DNA of 64,000 nucleotides from RPQJ01 sp963698735 (GTDB lineage: Bacteria; Pseudomonadota; Gammaproteobacteria; Steroidobacterales; Steroidobacteraceae). The position numbers and the translations under genes are program-made. The stretch lies in contig CAVOSA010000022.1 in the NCBI GenBank assembly GCA_963698735.1, positions 62,001-126,000 on the forward strand, written 5' to 3'. The notes beneath the pieces were generated by a model. The model searched no databases and was not told the origin of the DNA. It was given only the letters and a program-made list of their open reading frames with translations. Shown piece by piece: positions 43,751 to 53,332 of this stretch; positions within the stretch are counted from its first letter, which is position 1, and each line of letters opens with the position of its first letter.

Positions 43751-44593
43751 ATGGGAACCGCCGTGCCGATGAATCGCCGAACGGTATTTTTCGTGTCTGA
43801 CCAGACCGGCGTCACCGCCGAGACGATGGGGCACAGCCTGCTCACGCAATTCGAAGGCCAGGAATTCAGGCAGGTGACTCTGCCATTTATAGCCACCGTT
43901 GACAAGGCAGAGGAAGCCGTAAGAAAGATCAACGCGACCGGCGCGGAAGACGGCAATCGGCCGATCGTCTTCAGCACGCTGGTGAAGGACGACCTGCGGC
44001 GCGTGGTCAAGGCGAGCAACGGTCTGTTCCTCGATTTCTTCGACGCGTTCCTCGGTCCGCTCGAGGCCGAGCTGATGATCAAGTCGAGCGAGCGCGCCGG
44101 GCGCGCGCACGGCATCGCGGACCAGCTCGTCTACAGCACGCGCATCGAGGCGACGAACTTCGCGCTGGCCGCGGACGACGGCGCCGTCACTGCCGACTAC
44201 GACCGCGCGGACGTGATCCTGATCGGCGTCTCACGCTCGGGCAAGACGCCCACCTGCATCTACATGGCGATGCAGTACGGTGTTTTCGCGGCCAACTATC
44301 CGTTCACGGAAGACGACTTTGACGGCAAGCAGCTGCCGCTGTCCGTGCGCGGCCACACGCCGAAACTGTTCGGGCTGACGATTGCGCCGGCGCGGCTGCA
44401 GCAGATCCGCAACGAGCGGCGGCCTGGCAGCCGGTATTCGTCCATCAGCCAGTGCGAGTTCGAAGTGCGCAGCGCCGAGAACCTGTTTCACCGCCACGGG
44501 ATTCCGTCCATCGACACGACGGAATGCTCGATCGAGGAGATCGCGAGCCGCATCATCGACCGCAGGGGGATCGAGCGCCGGTTGCGCCCCTAG
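43751..44593 (+). CDS. ppsR: Phosphoenolpyruvate synthase regulatory protein (bifunctional kinase/pyrophosphorylase)
   Basis: Switches PpsA on and off: ADP-dependent phosphorylation of a Thr beside the catalytic His, reversed by Pi-dependent dephosphorylation. 280 residues. N-terminal RTVFFVSDQTGVTAETMGHSL, the P-loop GVSRSGKT (159-166) and the C-terminal GLTIAPARLQQIRNERRPGS are canonical for the PpsR/PDRP family. The first ATG (43751) or the one at 43769 may be used. The divergent arrangement with ppsA is the usual context, and the target RTCH motif is intact in PpsA. Confidence 0.96.
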   Translation: MGTAVPMNRRTVFFVSDQTGVTAETMGHSLLTQFEGQEFRQVTLPFIATVDKAEEAVRKINATGAEDGNRPIVFSTLVKDDLRRVVKASNGLFLDFFDAFLGPLEAELMIKSSERAGRAHGIADQLVYSTRIEATNFALAADDGAVTADYDRADVILIGVSRSGKTPTCIYMAMQYGVFAANYPFTEDDFDGKQLPLSVRGHTPKLFGLTIAPARLQQIRNERRPGSRYSSISQCEFEVRSAENLFHRHGIPSIDTTECSIEEIASRIIDRRGIERRLRP

Positions 44594-44671
44594 CGCGCCC
44601 GACTGCGATGCGGCGCACAGGTTGCGGCTGCCTTGTGCAAGGTTGTCAAATCGCTGTGCTATATTCGGCCG

Positions 44672-45154
44672 ATGTTGCTCGACCACCTCTGCATCACCTC
44701 CTGGCGTGCACGGCCGGTGAGCTTCGTGAGCCTGATGTCGCTCTACGAAAGCAACTACCTGCGGCTGCGCGAGCTCGCGGGTGACGTGCGCCGCCACCAT
44801 GGCGCAGTGGTTTCGGGCGTGAGCAGCGACTGCGACCTGCACCTCGCCGTGCTCGAGCACACTCCATACACGTCGGCGCTGCGGCTGACCTACCTCTTCG
44901 AGGACGCGGACGCCACGGTGGCCGATCCGGACCTCGAAATCCGCGTGTATCACGATGCGCGGCTGGCGGACGTGAGCGCGTGCGGACGCTGGATCCGCCA
45001 CCAGAGCCTCGACCACGTGCGCAAGGGCATTCCCGCGCAGCTCGGGGAACGCTGGCTGCGCAACATGCTGTTGAACAAGTGGCTCGATTACTGCCTCGAA
45101 CGCGGTCACGAATTCACGCCGGCCGCGAGGGTTGCGGCGCATGCGCCTGCCTGA
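44672..45154 (+). CDS. DUF1249 (YqiB-like) protein
   Basis: 160 residues from the ATG at 44672, of which about 140 match the YqiB/DUF1249 family: LMSLYESNYLRLRELAG at the start, then LHLAVLEHTPYTSALRLTYLFED, the LEIRVYHDARLADVSACG core and NKWLDYCLERGHEF at the end. The role is unknown; in E. coli yqiB lies beside cpdA/nudF. Several in-frame starts exist (44633, 44672, 44735). A TATATT -10-like box ends 6 nt before the ATG at 44672, so the mRNA may be nearly leaderless. The last 14 nt overlap the next gene. Confidence 0.83.
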   Translation: MLLDHLCITSWRARPVSFVSLMSLYESNYLRLRELAGDVRRHHGAVVSGVSSDCDLHLAVLEHTPYTSALRLTYLFEDADATVADPDLEIRVYHDARLADVSACGRWIRHQSLDHVRKGIPAQLGERWLRNMLLNKWLDYCLERGHEFTPAARVAAHAPA

Positions 45155-46178
45155 AAGCCTGCGACGGCTGGCCGACAGGCTGTCCGGGCGCGAGCCCACC
45201 ATCGAAGACGAGCGGCTGCTAGAGCTGTTCCGCAACCGCGTGGAACTGAAGAAAGAGCTCAACGCGCTCGACGACGATCGCCACCGCCTGCTCGACCGGC
45301 TCAAGCTGCAGGAAGGTGCGACGATGCGCGTCGAGGAGCAGATGGCTGCCCTCGAGCAATACCTCGGCCGCGCGGACGAAGGATACAAGTGCCTGGCGTA
45401 CTTCCAGTTGAAGGCGCTGTGGCGCATTGCCTGCCACCGCCTGGAACAGTTCAGCTCCGAACTCACGCGGCAGCAGAAGGACCGCGAACGCAAGAGCCAG
45501 CTGGCCGAGTTCGAGCGTGGCAAGCGCGAACGCATGGCCGGCCTGGACCGCGAGCTGGTCGAAGGCAGGGTGCTGGCGGAACAGCTGCAGGCGGAACAGA
45601 AACTGGCGCGGCAGAAGCTGGCGCAGCTCACTGGCTTCTGGAATTACTTCCGCCGCCGCCGGTTGCTGGACGAGATCGAATCACGCGCACAACGCATCGT
45701 GGCAGCGACGGACGAACTCGGCCGGCTGGACGAACAGCTGCAGGCTATCCACTCGGAACCGGCCCCGTTGTTCGAGGGGCTCAGCATCGAGGGCCGCCGC
45801 GCAATCAACGTGGCGGTCATCGCCTACGCGGAAATGCTTCACGACCGGCTGACGGCCGGAGGCCTGGCCGAGCTGGCACGCCAGAGCACGCTGAAGCGGG
45901 TCTTCGACGCGCACTACGGCACGCCGCAGGAATGCCAGGGTCTCATGCACAAGGCGTCGCACGCGGCGGCGGACCTCGACCGCATGAGCGACGACCTCGC
46001 CGAGATCAAGGCACGAGCCGACCGCCTGCGCCACACGGCCGCGTATCGCAACGACGAAGAGACGATACCCGCACCGGAGTCGATCGGGCCCGGCGACGCG
46101 AACGCCGGGGCAAGGCGCGCTGCCCCGAACGTGCTGCTCGACGAATACTGGGAAATCTACCGCGCGCTGGTGCGTTGA
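45141..46178 (+). CDS. Coiled-coil protein of unknown function
   Basis: 345 residues, almost all alpha-helical and highly charged. Coiled-coil stretches lie near residues 25-70 and 100-215 (RQQKDRERKSQLAEFERGKRE); a short turn-rich patch (LTGFWNYFRRRRLLDEIE) lies in the middle, and a conserved-looking C-terminal HAAADLDRMSDDLAEIKARADRLRH. No membrane segment or signal peptide. Translation starts 14 nt before the DUF1249 stop, so the pair is coupled, which suggests a joint role. The ATG at 45141 was chosen. No family was recognised. Confidence 0.72.
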   Translation: MRLPESLRRLADRLSGREPTIEDERLLELFRNRVELKKELNALDDDRHRLLDRLKLQEGATMRVEEQMAALEQYLGRADEGYKCLAYFQLKALWRIACHRLEQFSSELTRQQKDRERKSQLAEFERGKRERMAGLDRELVEGRVLAEQLQAEQKLARQKLAQLTGFWNYFRRRRLLDEIESRAQRIVAATDELGRLDEQLQAIHSEPAPLFEGLSIEGRRAINVAVIAYAEMLHDRLTAGGLAELARQSTLKRVFDAHYGTPQECQGLMHKASHAAADLDRMSDDLAEIKARADRLRHTAAYRNDEETIPAPESIGPGDANAGARRAAPNVLLDEYWEIYRALVR

Positions 46179-46202
46179 CCGCGCTCCCGTCGCCGCGCGG
46201 AA

Positions 46203-46709
46203 TCAGCTGACCGTTGCGTGCGTGTCCGGTGCCGGCGCGTGGCCGCGGTGCTTGATGCGACGCAGATACGTGTGCTCGCGCCGCCTCGCATCCTTGCGCA
46301 GCTCGCGTATTCCAAGCGTGAGCACCGTCGCTGCAATGGCGAGCAGCGCCAGGCTGGCGAGCAGCAGCAGGGTCGTCTTGAGCGGGCTGGGCGGTTCTTC
46401 CGCGATGACCGCACGGCCTTCCTGGTCGGCTTTGAGCGCAGCAGCGCGCTGGGCTTCGAGCGTCAGCAAGGCGGCTTTGTCCAGCGTCCTCGGCGCGGCG
46501 GCCTGTGCCGGCTCGGCAGCAGGCGACGCATACTGCCCGGCCAATTGCTGGTCCCGTTCGATGCCGCTGAAGAACGCCTCCACCTGCTTGTCGTCCACGG
46601 CCGCTTTGGTGCCCTGTGCATGAATCTGCGGTGCCGACAGCACGGCAGAAAAAAGCACGGCGGCAGAGATGGCGCGCAGCAGCGCCCGTCGGATCGAGTC
46701 CTCAGGCAT
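46203..46709 (-). CDS. Membrane protein with signal peptide, unknown function
   Basis: 168 residues. Hydrophobic N-terminus (residues 8-31, a signal peptide ending PQIHAQG), an Ala/Glu/Gln-rich periplasmic middle, a transmembrane helix at about residues 112-134 (LLLLASLALLAIAATVLTLGI) and a short basic cytoplasmic tail (RKDARRREHTYLRRIKHRG). This resembles small single-pass envelope proteins without known activity. It is convergent with the coiled-coil gene (24-bp gap). Nothing in the sequence fixes its role. Confidence 0.65.
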   Translation of the reverse strand: MPEDSIRRALLRAISAAVLFSAVLSAPQIHAQGTKAAVDDKQVEAFFSGIERDQQLAGQYASPAAEPAQAAAPRTLDKAALLTLEAQRAAALKADQEGRAVIAEEPPSPLKTTLLLLASLALLAIAATVLTLGIRELRKDARRREHTYLRRIKHRGHAPAPDTHATVS

Positions 46710-46891
46710 CTTGTTGTTTCCTTGCGTAACCGACCTGGTGCATCACCGGCCCTTCACCAGTGCGATGCACTCCCTTGACAAAAGTCTAGCAGGAATCCAC
46801 CACGCGCCAAGCGAGGGTTCATCCGGCCCGCACGCAGGGCTGGCGGCAGAACGTACATGCCGAAAATTACGGAAATGCAGCGGGAAACCTG

Positions 46892-46907
46892 CCGGCTGTC
46901 CAGCCGG
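46892..46907 (-). terminator. Hairpin downstream of the RND operon
   Basis: CCGGCTG-TC-CAGCCGG, a perfect 7-bp stem with a 2-nt apex (a slightly opened stem in practice), 5 bp beyond the RND permease stop. On the minus strand it is followed by CAGGTTTCCC, a weak T-tract. A weak intrinsic terminator is plausible. Confidence 0.4.
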
Positions 46908-46912
46908 AGGGG

Positions 46913-49900
46913 CTACGGCCGCCCCGGTTCCGCCTCAGGTGGACCGAGCGGCTCGGCGCCGCCGGCCGGAGTTTCCCGGGTGAACACCCGCTTGCGCCAC
47001 AGGTTCAGGTCATCGAACCAGACGTAGAACATCGGCACGATGATCAGGGACACCACCGCCGAGAAAGCGAGTCCGCCCATGATGGCGCGCGCCATCGGAT
47101 GGTACGCGGGGCCCTCGCCGCCGCCTCCGACCTGGGCGTCGCCGATGGCCAGCGGGAGCAGGCCGAGCAGCGTCGTCAGCGTCGTCATCATGATCGGCCG
47201 CAGGCGGTCGCGTCCCGCCTGCAGGATGGCCTGGTGCCGCGGCAGCCCCGCGTGGCGCAGGTCGATGACGTGCGCGATCAGGACGATGCCTATGTTCACG
47301 ACGACGCCCATCAGCACCATGAACCCGATCATCGCCATCATCGTGATGGTGGTGCCGGTGAGCGTGAGGAACCAGATCGAACCCACGATCGCGAACACGA
47401 TCGAGGTGATGATCGAGAGCGGGTAGAGCGCGGACTCGAACAGCGAGGCCATCACCAGGAAGATCAGCACGACCGCCAGCAGCATGTTCTGCGCCATGGT
47501 CTGGATGGCCTTGTCGTTCTCTTCGAAGCCCCGCCCGAACTTCCACGTGTAGCCCGCGGGCAGGGCGTAGGCCTCCATGACGGGCTCGACGCGCTTGCGC
47601 ACCTCGTCCATCGTCGAGCCTTCGGCGATGTTGGCATTGATCACGACGGAGGTCAGGCGGTTGAGGCGCTGGATCTCGCGGTCGCTCGGCATCACCACGA
47701 ACTCCGCCACCGCCCCGAGGTCCGTGCGCGAGCCATCGGGCAGCATCACGGGCACGCGGGCGAGGTCCTCGACCGACTGCCGGTCCGACTCGCGGAAGGC
47801 GAGCCGCATCGTGAGCTCGCGATCGGTGGTGCGCAGTTCCGGCAGCCGGTCGCCGCGCATGGCGCCCGCCACGGTGAGCGCGATGTCCTGCGTGGTGAGC
47901 CCAAGTTGCGACGCGCGGTCGCGATTCACGACCACCTGCACCTCCTGCTCGCCGGTGCCGGCCTCGGAGCGCACGGCCTCGAGGCCCGGTACGGAAGACA
48001 ACCGGTGGGCCACCTCGCGCGAGATCTCAGCGAGCCGCTCGGTCGATTCGCCCGCGAGCTGAAGGCTGAACGAGGTCGAGCCGCCCGCGCCTTCGTCGAA
48101 CGTGAAGCTGGGCTTGCCGATGATGATCTCCGGCATGTCCTTCATCACCAGCTCCATGACCTTCTCCGCCGGGATCTTGGCCTCGTCCTTGGGCGTCAAG
48201 TACAGGCGCGTACCCGCTTCGTCGTTGACCCACCACGTGTAGTACGTGTCGACGTCGAACCGCTCCTTGTTCGCCTCGATGTAGGCCTCGATACGGCGCA
48301 CGGCCTGCTCGACCCGCTCCATCGAATGCGAGCCTTCGAGATGATAGCTGAGCCACAGCACGCGGCTGGCTTCCTGGGGGAACGGGTCCACCTTGGTCAG
48401 CTTGAGCATGAACAGCGGCACCGGCGACACCACGATCAGCAGCGTGATCAGCGCCATCCACTTGCGGTGCGTGAGCGCCCAGTTCAGCGACTTTTCGTAG
48501 CGGTCCTGCAGCCGCCCGAACCATGAGCCGGCCTGCACCGGCGGCGGCGGGGGCATGCGCGCCGCGAGCATCGGCAGCAGCGTCTGCGCGATTACCAGCG
48601 ACGCGAGCATCGCGACGATGATCGGCACGGCCACGTGCACCAGGAAGATCGACATCTGGTTGCGCTCACCGAAGACCAGCGGCAGGAAGACGATGATCAT
48701 CGAGAACGTGCCGGCGAGCGTGGCGACGCCGACTTCCTTCACGCCCGCGAGCGTGGACTCGAGCGGCTTGCCCGGGTGCAGCTGCCGGTGGCGGAAGATG
48801 CTCTCGGTGATGACCACCGAGTTGTCCACCAGCATGCCGATGGCGAGCAGCATGCCCATCATCGTCAGGATGTTCAGCGTGAACCCCATGAAGTACATGG
48901 CCGCGAGCGTGACCAGCAGCGACGCCGGGACCGCGAGGCTCACGATCAGCGTGGTCGGCAGGTGCCGCAGGAAGAACAGCAGCATGAAGAAACTGAGCAC
49001 GGCGCCGATCATGCCTGCCTTGCGCAACTCGCTCAGCGAATCGCGAATGCTGTCGGCCTGGTTGCCGACGACGAGAATCTGGATGCCCTGGAACTGCGGC
49101 AGCTCGCGCGCCTTCTCGATCGCCTCGAGCACGCGGTCGGCGACATCGACCACGTTGGCCTGGGTCGTCTTGAACACGTCGATGCCGACCGCCGGGCGCC
49201 CTTCCATGCGGCGACCTACCGTGAGTTCTGGCGAGAAGAGTTCCACTTCCGCGATGTCCGAAAGGCGCACCCCGGGCCCGACCAGCAGGTTACGAACGTC
49301 GTCGATACTGCCGAACTCGCCGATGGGGCGCACCGTGAAACGCGAGTTGCCTTCCGTGATCTCGCCGGCACTGACCGAGAAATTGCTCGACTCGAGCAGC
49401 GCGCGCAGCTTGCGTACATCGATGTTGTAGGCGGCCAGCCGGGTCGGATCGACCAGGATGCGCACCTCGCGCGGCTCGACGCCCTGCAGTTCGACGCGCG
49501 CCACGCCTTCGATACGTTCGATCGGGCGCTGCAGGTACTTCTCCAGCATCTCGTACTGGTCGGTCAGGTCCTTGTCGGACGAGATGCGGATCACGGTTAC
49601 CGGCTGGTCGCCGGAGCTGAACGCGAACATGAGCAGCCGGTCGGCCCCGGCCGGCAGCTGCGGGCGGATCGAGTCGAGCTTGGTGCGTACGTCGAAAGCG
49701 GCCGCGTCGGCGTCGCGGTCCCAGTCGAACAGCACGGTGAAGGTCGCCTGGTCGGCTTGTGCACTGGCCCGGATTTCTTCGATGCCGGACAGGGTCGCGA
49801 GCGCTTCCTCGACGGGCCGCACCACCAGTTCTTCCATTTCCTCGGGCGTCGAGCCCGGATACGGCACGACGATCTGCATGCCGGGGAACGAGATGTCCGG

Positions 49901-50011
49901 CATGGCCTCCAGGCGCAGCAGCCTGGCCGAGATCAGGCCGACGGCCAGCAGCGCGAGCGCCGCCATCACCGTGGTCACAGGGCGGGCGAGGGCGACCTTC
50001 GTGTGCAGCAT
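46913..50011 (-). CDS. RND efflux permease (AcrB/HAE1-like), second of two
   Basis: 1032 residues, standard length for an RND inner-membrane transporter. Twelve transmembrane helices in the usual 1+5 / 1+5 pattern with two large periplasmic loops. The proton-relay motif on TM4 is GMLLAIGMLVDNSVVITES, with the first Asp kept and the second as Asn, a common RND variant. It exports lipophilic drugs or similar compounds, driven by proton motive force, through the adaptor encoded upstream. It starts 13 bp after the first permease. No outer-membrane channel gene is in the operon, so a TolC-like protein from elsewhere must complete the pump. Confidence 0.95.
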   Translation of the reverse strand: MLHTKVALARPVTTVMAALALLAVGLISARLLRLEAMPDISFPGMQIVVPYPGSTPEEMEELVVRPVEEALATLSGIEEIRASAQADQATFTVLFDWDRDADAAAFDVRTKLDSIRPQLPAGADRLLMFAFSSGDQPVTVIRISSDKDLTDQYEMLEKYLQRPIERIEGVARVELQGVEPREVRILVDPTRLAAYNIDVRKLRALLESSNFSVSAGEITEGNSRFTVRPIGEFGSIDDVRNLLVGPGVRLSDIAEVELFSPELTVGRRMEGRPAVGIDVFKTTQANVVDVADRVLEAIEKARELPQFQGIQILVVGNQADSIRDSLSELRKAGMIGAVLSFFMLLFFLRHLPTTLIVSLAVPASLLVTLAAMYFMGFTLNILTMMGMLLAIGMLVDNSVVITESIFRHRQLHPGKPLESTLAGVKEVGVATLAGTFSMIIVFLPLVFGERNQMSIFLVHVAVPIIVAMLASLVIAQTLLPMLAARMPPPPPVQAGSWFGRLQDRYEKSLNWALTHRKWMALITLLIVVSPVPLFMLKLTKVDPFPQEASRVLWLSYHLEGSHSMERVEQAVRRIEAYIEANKERFDVDTYYTWWVNDEAGTRLYLTPKDEAKIPAEKVMELVMKDMPEIIIGKPSFTFDEGAGGSTSFSLQLAGESTERLAEISREVAHRLSSVPGLEAVRSEAGTGEQEVQVVVNRDRASQLGLTTQDIALTVAGAMRGDRLPELRTTDRELTMRLAFRESDRQSVEDLARVPVMLPDGSRTDLGAVAEFVVMPSDREIQRLNRLTSVVINANIAEGSTMDEVRKRVEPVMEAYALPAGYTWKFGRGFEENDKAIQTMAQNMLLAVVLIFLVMASLFESALYPLSIITSIVFAIVGSIWFLTLTGTTITMMAMIGFMVLMGVVVNIGIVLIAHVIDLRHAGLPRHQAILQAGRDRLRPIMMTTLTTLLGLLPLAIGDAQVGGGGEGPAYHPMARAIMGGLAFSAVVSLIIVPMFYVWFDDLNLWRKRVFTRETPAGGAEPLGPPEAEPGRP

Positions 50012-50024
50012 GGGGGATGGCTCC

Positions 50025-53000
50025 TCAGCCTGCGGCGGCTTCGGCTGCGGTGGGGCCCGGGACGTCAGGCTGCGGTTGCGTGGCGACGAACTCTTTGCGG
50101 TCCATCACGGAGTACACGACCGGAATCACGAGCAGGGTCAGGAAGGTCGTGAGCAGCACGCCGCCGATGACCGTGATTGCCATCGGTGCGCGCACCTCGG
50201 CACCCTCGCCGATGCCGAGCGCCATCGGCAGCAGGCCGAGGATGGTGGTGAGCTTCGTGATCAGGATCGGGCGCAGGCGCAGCTTGCCGCCTTCGACGAT
50301 GGCGTCGAGTTTCGGCATGCCCTGCGCGCGCAACTGGTTGACCGCGTCGATGAGCACGATTGACTGGTTGACCACGATGCCGGCCAGCATGATGAGCCCG
50401 ACGTAGGCCACGACGTTGACGGTCGTGCCCGTGAGCCACAGCGCCCACACGGCGCCGATCAGCGCGAGCGGGATCGTGAGCAGGATCACGAACGGATGGA
50501 TCAGCGACTCGAACTGCGAGGCCATCACCAGGTAGACGAGGAAGATGGCGAGGATGAGCACGAACTGCAGCGACTTGAACGATGCGGTCATCTCCTCGCT
50601 CTGGCCCGACAGGAACGCGGTGGTGCCGACCGGCAGCTCCACTTTCGCCACGATCGCGTCGAGCGCAGCCACGGCCGAGCCCAGGTCGCCGTGCGCGAGG
50701 TTGGCCGAGATCACCGCCACGCGCTCCTGGCCGACACGGCGGACTTCCGCCGGCCCGATCGCGAGCTTGACGTCGGCGACGGCGCTCAGCGTCACCGGGA
50801 AATCGCTGCCCGGATTGACGATGAGGTTGCGCACTTCCTCGATCGAGGCGGCGCGCGAGTCGACGCTGCGGACCAGCACGTCGATCTGCTTGTCGCGCAG
50901 CTTGTAGCGCGTGGCTACCTCACCCCGCACGCTGTTGACGACGCGGTCGGCGAGGTCGCGCACGACCAGGCCGAGCTGCGTGGCGCGCTCCTGGTCGAAG
51001 ATGATCTGGATCTCGGGGTTGCCGGCCTCGACCGTCGTCTTCACGTCGGCGAAGCGGTCGTCCTTGAGCAGCTCCTGGCGCACGCGCTCGGCGGCCTCGC
51101 CGAGGCGGTCGAGGTCGTAGCCCGACACGACCACTTCGAGCGGCGTCGCCATGCTGAAGAGCGCAGGGCGGCTGAAGCGGTATTGCAGCCCCGGCAGCTT
51201 GTCGAGTTCGCCGCGCATGCCGGCCATCGCCGCCTCCTCGTCGTCGCGTCCGGCGCCCTTCTGCAGCGTGATGCTGAGGCGGCCGGTGTTCTCGCCGGCG
51301 TCGACCGGGTTCGCGTCGAGGCGGTTGCCCGTGCCCGCGACGCTGTAGGCGAGTTCGACATTGCCGAGCGTGTCGCTGGCGCGCTTCGCCGCCAGCACCG
51401 AACGGTCGGTCTGCTCGAGCGGCGTGCCTGGCGGCAGGCGCAGGTCGACGTTGAATTCGCCCTGCGACATCTGCGGGATCAGCTCCGTGCCGAGGCGCGG
51501 CAGGATCAGCGCCATGGTCAGCACGAACAGCGCCACCGCCGAGCCGATGACCTTGCCCGGATGTGCGAGGGCCCAGCGGATGGCGCCCGGGTACTGGCGG
51601 TCCGCCCAGCGGTTCATGGCCTGCGTTGCGTTGACGAGCGGGCTCAGCGCCAGCTTGAAGCCCTGCGAAATCCAGCCGGCGAAGCGTGCAATTCCATCGC
51701 GAACCACGCGCAGCACGCGGTCGAAGCGCCCGAACGGCTTCGGTTCCGCACGCGCCGCGGCCTCGGACGCCGCGACGGCCGATCGGGCCCGTCCCGCGGC
51801 GAGCATCGGCACGAGCGTGAGCGCGACCAGCAGCGAGAAGCTCAGGGCGAACGTCACCGTCAGTGACTGGTCCTTGAACAGCTGGCCGGCAATGCCGGTG
51901 ATGAAGATCATGGGCGCGAAGACCGCGACCGACGTCAGCGTGGCCGCGAACACGGCCGTGGCGACTTCCGCAGTGCCGCGGCGCGCCGCTTCCAGCCGGC
52001 TCATGCCCTTTTCGTGGTTGCGCACGATGCTTTCGAGCACCACGACGGCGTTGTCCACGAGCATGCCGACGGCCAGCGCAATGCCACCGAGCGACATGAT
52101 GTTGAGCGTGATGTCGAAGGCGTACATCAGCACGAAGGTGCCGAGCACGGAGACCGGGATCGCGATGCTGCTGATGAGCGTCGCGCGCGCGTCGCGCAGG
52201 AACGCGTAGAGCACCAGGATCGCGAGCAGGCCGCCGAGCAGCGCGGAGCTCTTGACCTCGCTGATGGCCGCGTCGATGAAGGTGGACTGGTCGTAGACCT
52301 GTTGCAGCCTGGTGCCCGCGGGCAGCGACTTCTCCAGCTCCTTGATGCGCGCGCGAATGCCGTTCGCGAGCGCGACCGTGTTGGCGTCGCCTTCCTTGTA
52401 GACGGCCAGCTCGATCGATTCCTTGCCGTTCAGGCGCGTGATCGCCTCGCGGTCCTTGTAGCCGCGCGTCACGCTGGCGACGTCGCGCAGGTAGACGGGC
52501 TGGCCGTCGCGGGTGGCAATGATGGCGTTCGCCATCTGCTCGACGCTCTCGAACTCGTTCAGCGTGCGCACCAGGAAACGCTGCGTGCCCTGCTCGAGGC
52601 GGCCGCCGGAGAGGTTCACGTTCTCGGCGCGGAGCCGTCGCGTCACGACGTCGATCGAAAGCCCGAGCTGGGCCAGTTTCTGCTGGTCGACGAAGACCTG
52701 CACTTCGTCCTCGTAGCCGCCGCTCACTTTGACGGCGGCGGAGCCTTCCACGGCTTCGAGATCGGGCTTGAGGCGGTCCTCGGTGAAACGGCGCAGCGCT
52801 TTCAGGCGTTCGACGCTGTCGGCTGCCGTGCCGGCCGCGCTTTCGTCCATCAACGCGATGCGCAGCACCGGTTCGCTGGACGGGTCGAACCGCAGCAGCA
52901 GCGGTCGCTTCGCTTCGAGCGGCAGTTGCAGCAGGTCGAGCTTTTCGCGGACGTCGATGCCCGCGATGTCCATGTCCGTGCCCCACAGGAACTCGAGCGT

Positions 53001-53279
53001 CACGTCGGACTGGCCGGCACGCGAGACCGAGCGCACCTCGCGGACGTTGCGGATGATGCTGACGGCTTCCTCGACGGGGCGCGTGATGAGCGTTTCAAGT
53101 TCGAGGGGAGCGGCGCCTGGCAGCTCGGTGCGGATCGTGATCGTCGGGTAGGAGAGGTCGGGCAGCAGGTTCAGCTTGAGCCGCGAGAGCGACACGAACC
53201 CGAACAGCGCGATCGCCACCGTGAACATCACGATGGTGACGCGGCGCTCGATCGCGAAATCGATCAGTGACTTGAGCAT
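50025..53279 (-). CDS. RND efflux permease, first of two
   Basis: 1084 residues. N-terminal MLKSLIDFAIERRVTIVMFT, the periplasmic pore-domain DLSYPTITIRTELPGAAPLELE, the TM4 motif GGIALAVGMLVDNAVVVLESIVRNHEKG, the docking-domain part DQQKLAQLGLSIDVVTRRLRAENVNLSGG, and the C-terminal VYLVMASQFESLIHPFVILLTIPLA helix. The start is the ATG at 53279; the open frame further upstream is non-coding with respect to this protein and lies inside the adaptor gene in another frame. It follows the adaptor with a 53-bp gap. The two permeases may form a heterotrimeric pump, as MdtB/MdtC do (inference). Confidence 0.95.
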   Translation of the reverse strand: MLKSLIDFAIERRVTIVMFTVAIALFGFVSLSRLKLNLLPDLSYPTITIRTELPGAAPLELETLITRPVEEAVSIIRNVREVRSVSRAGQSDVTLEFLWGTDMDIAGIDVREKLDLLQLPLEAKRPLLLRFDPSSEPVLRIALMDESAAGTAADSVERLKALRRFTEDRLKPDLEAVEGSAAVKVSGGYEDEVQVFVDQQKLAQLGLSIDVVTRRLRAENVNLSGGRLEQGTQRFLVRTLNEFESVEQMANAIIATRDGQPVYLRDVASVTRGYKDREAITRLNGKESIELAVYKEGDANTVALANGIRARIKELEKSLPAGTRLQQVYDQSTFIDAAISEVKSSALLGGLLAILVLYAFLRDARATLISSIAIPVSVLGTFVLMYAFDITLNIMSLGGIALAVGMLVDNAVVVLESIVRNHEKGMSRLEAARRGTAEVATAVFAATLTSVAVFAPMIFITGIAGQLFKDQSLTVTFALSFSLLVALTLVPMLAAGRARSAVAASEAAARAEPKPFGRFDRVLRVVRDGIARFAGWISQGFKLALSPLVNATQAMNRWADRQYPGAIRWALAHPGKVIGSAVALFVLTMALILPRLGTELIPQMSQGEFNVDLRLPPGTPLEQTDRSVLAAKRASDTLGNVELAYSVAGTGNRLDANPVDAGENTGRLSITLQKGAGRDDEEAAMAGMRGELDKLPGLQYRFSRPALFSMATPLEVVVSGYDLDRLGEAAERVRQELLKDDRFADVKTTVEAGNPEIQIIFDQERATQLGLVVRDLADRVVNSVRGEVATRYKLRDKQIDVLVRSVDSRAASIEEVRNLIVNPGSDFPVTLSAVADVKLAIGPAEVRRVGQERVAVISANLAHGDLGSAVAALDAIVAKVELPVGTTAFLSGQSEEMTASFKSLQFVLILAIFLVYLVMASQFESLIHPFVILLTIPLALIGAVWALWLTGTTVNVVAYVGLIMLAGIVVNQSIVLIDAVNQLRAQGMPKLDAIVEGGKLRLRPILITKLTTILGLLPMALGIGEGAEVRAPMAITVIGGVLLTTFLTLLVIPVVYSVMDRKEFVATQPQPDVPGPTAAEAAAG

Positions 53280-53332
53280 GGATTCGTCCCCGGGCCGGGG
53301 AAGCCGCCTGCGCGGCGTCCCGCAACGCCTGC

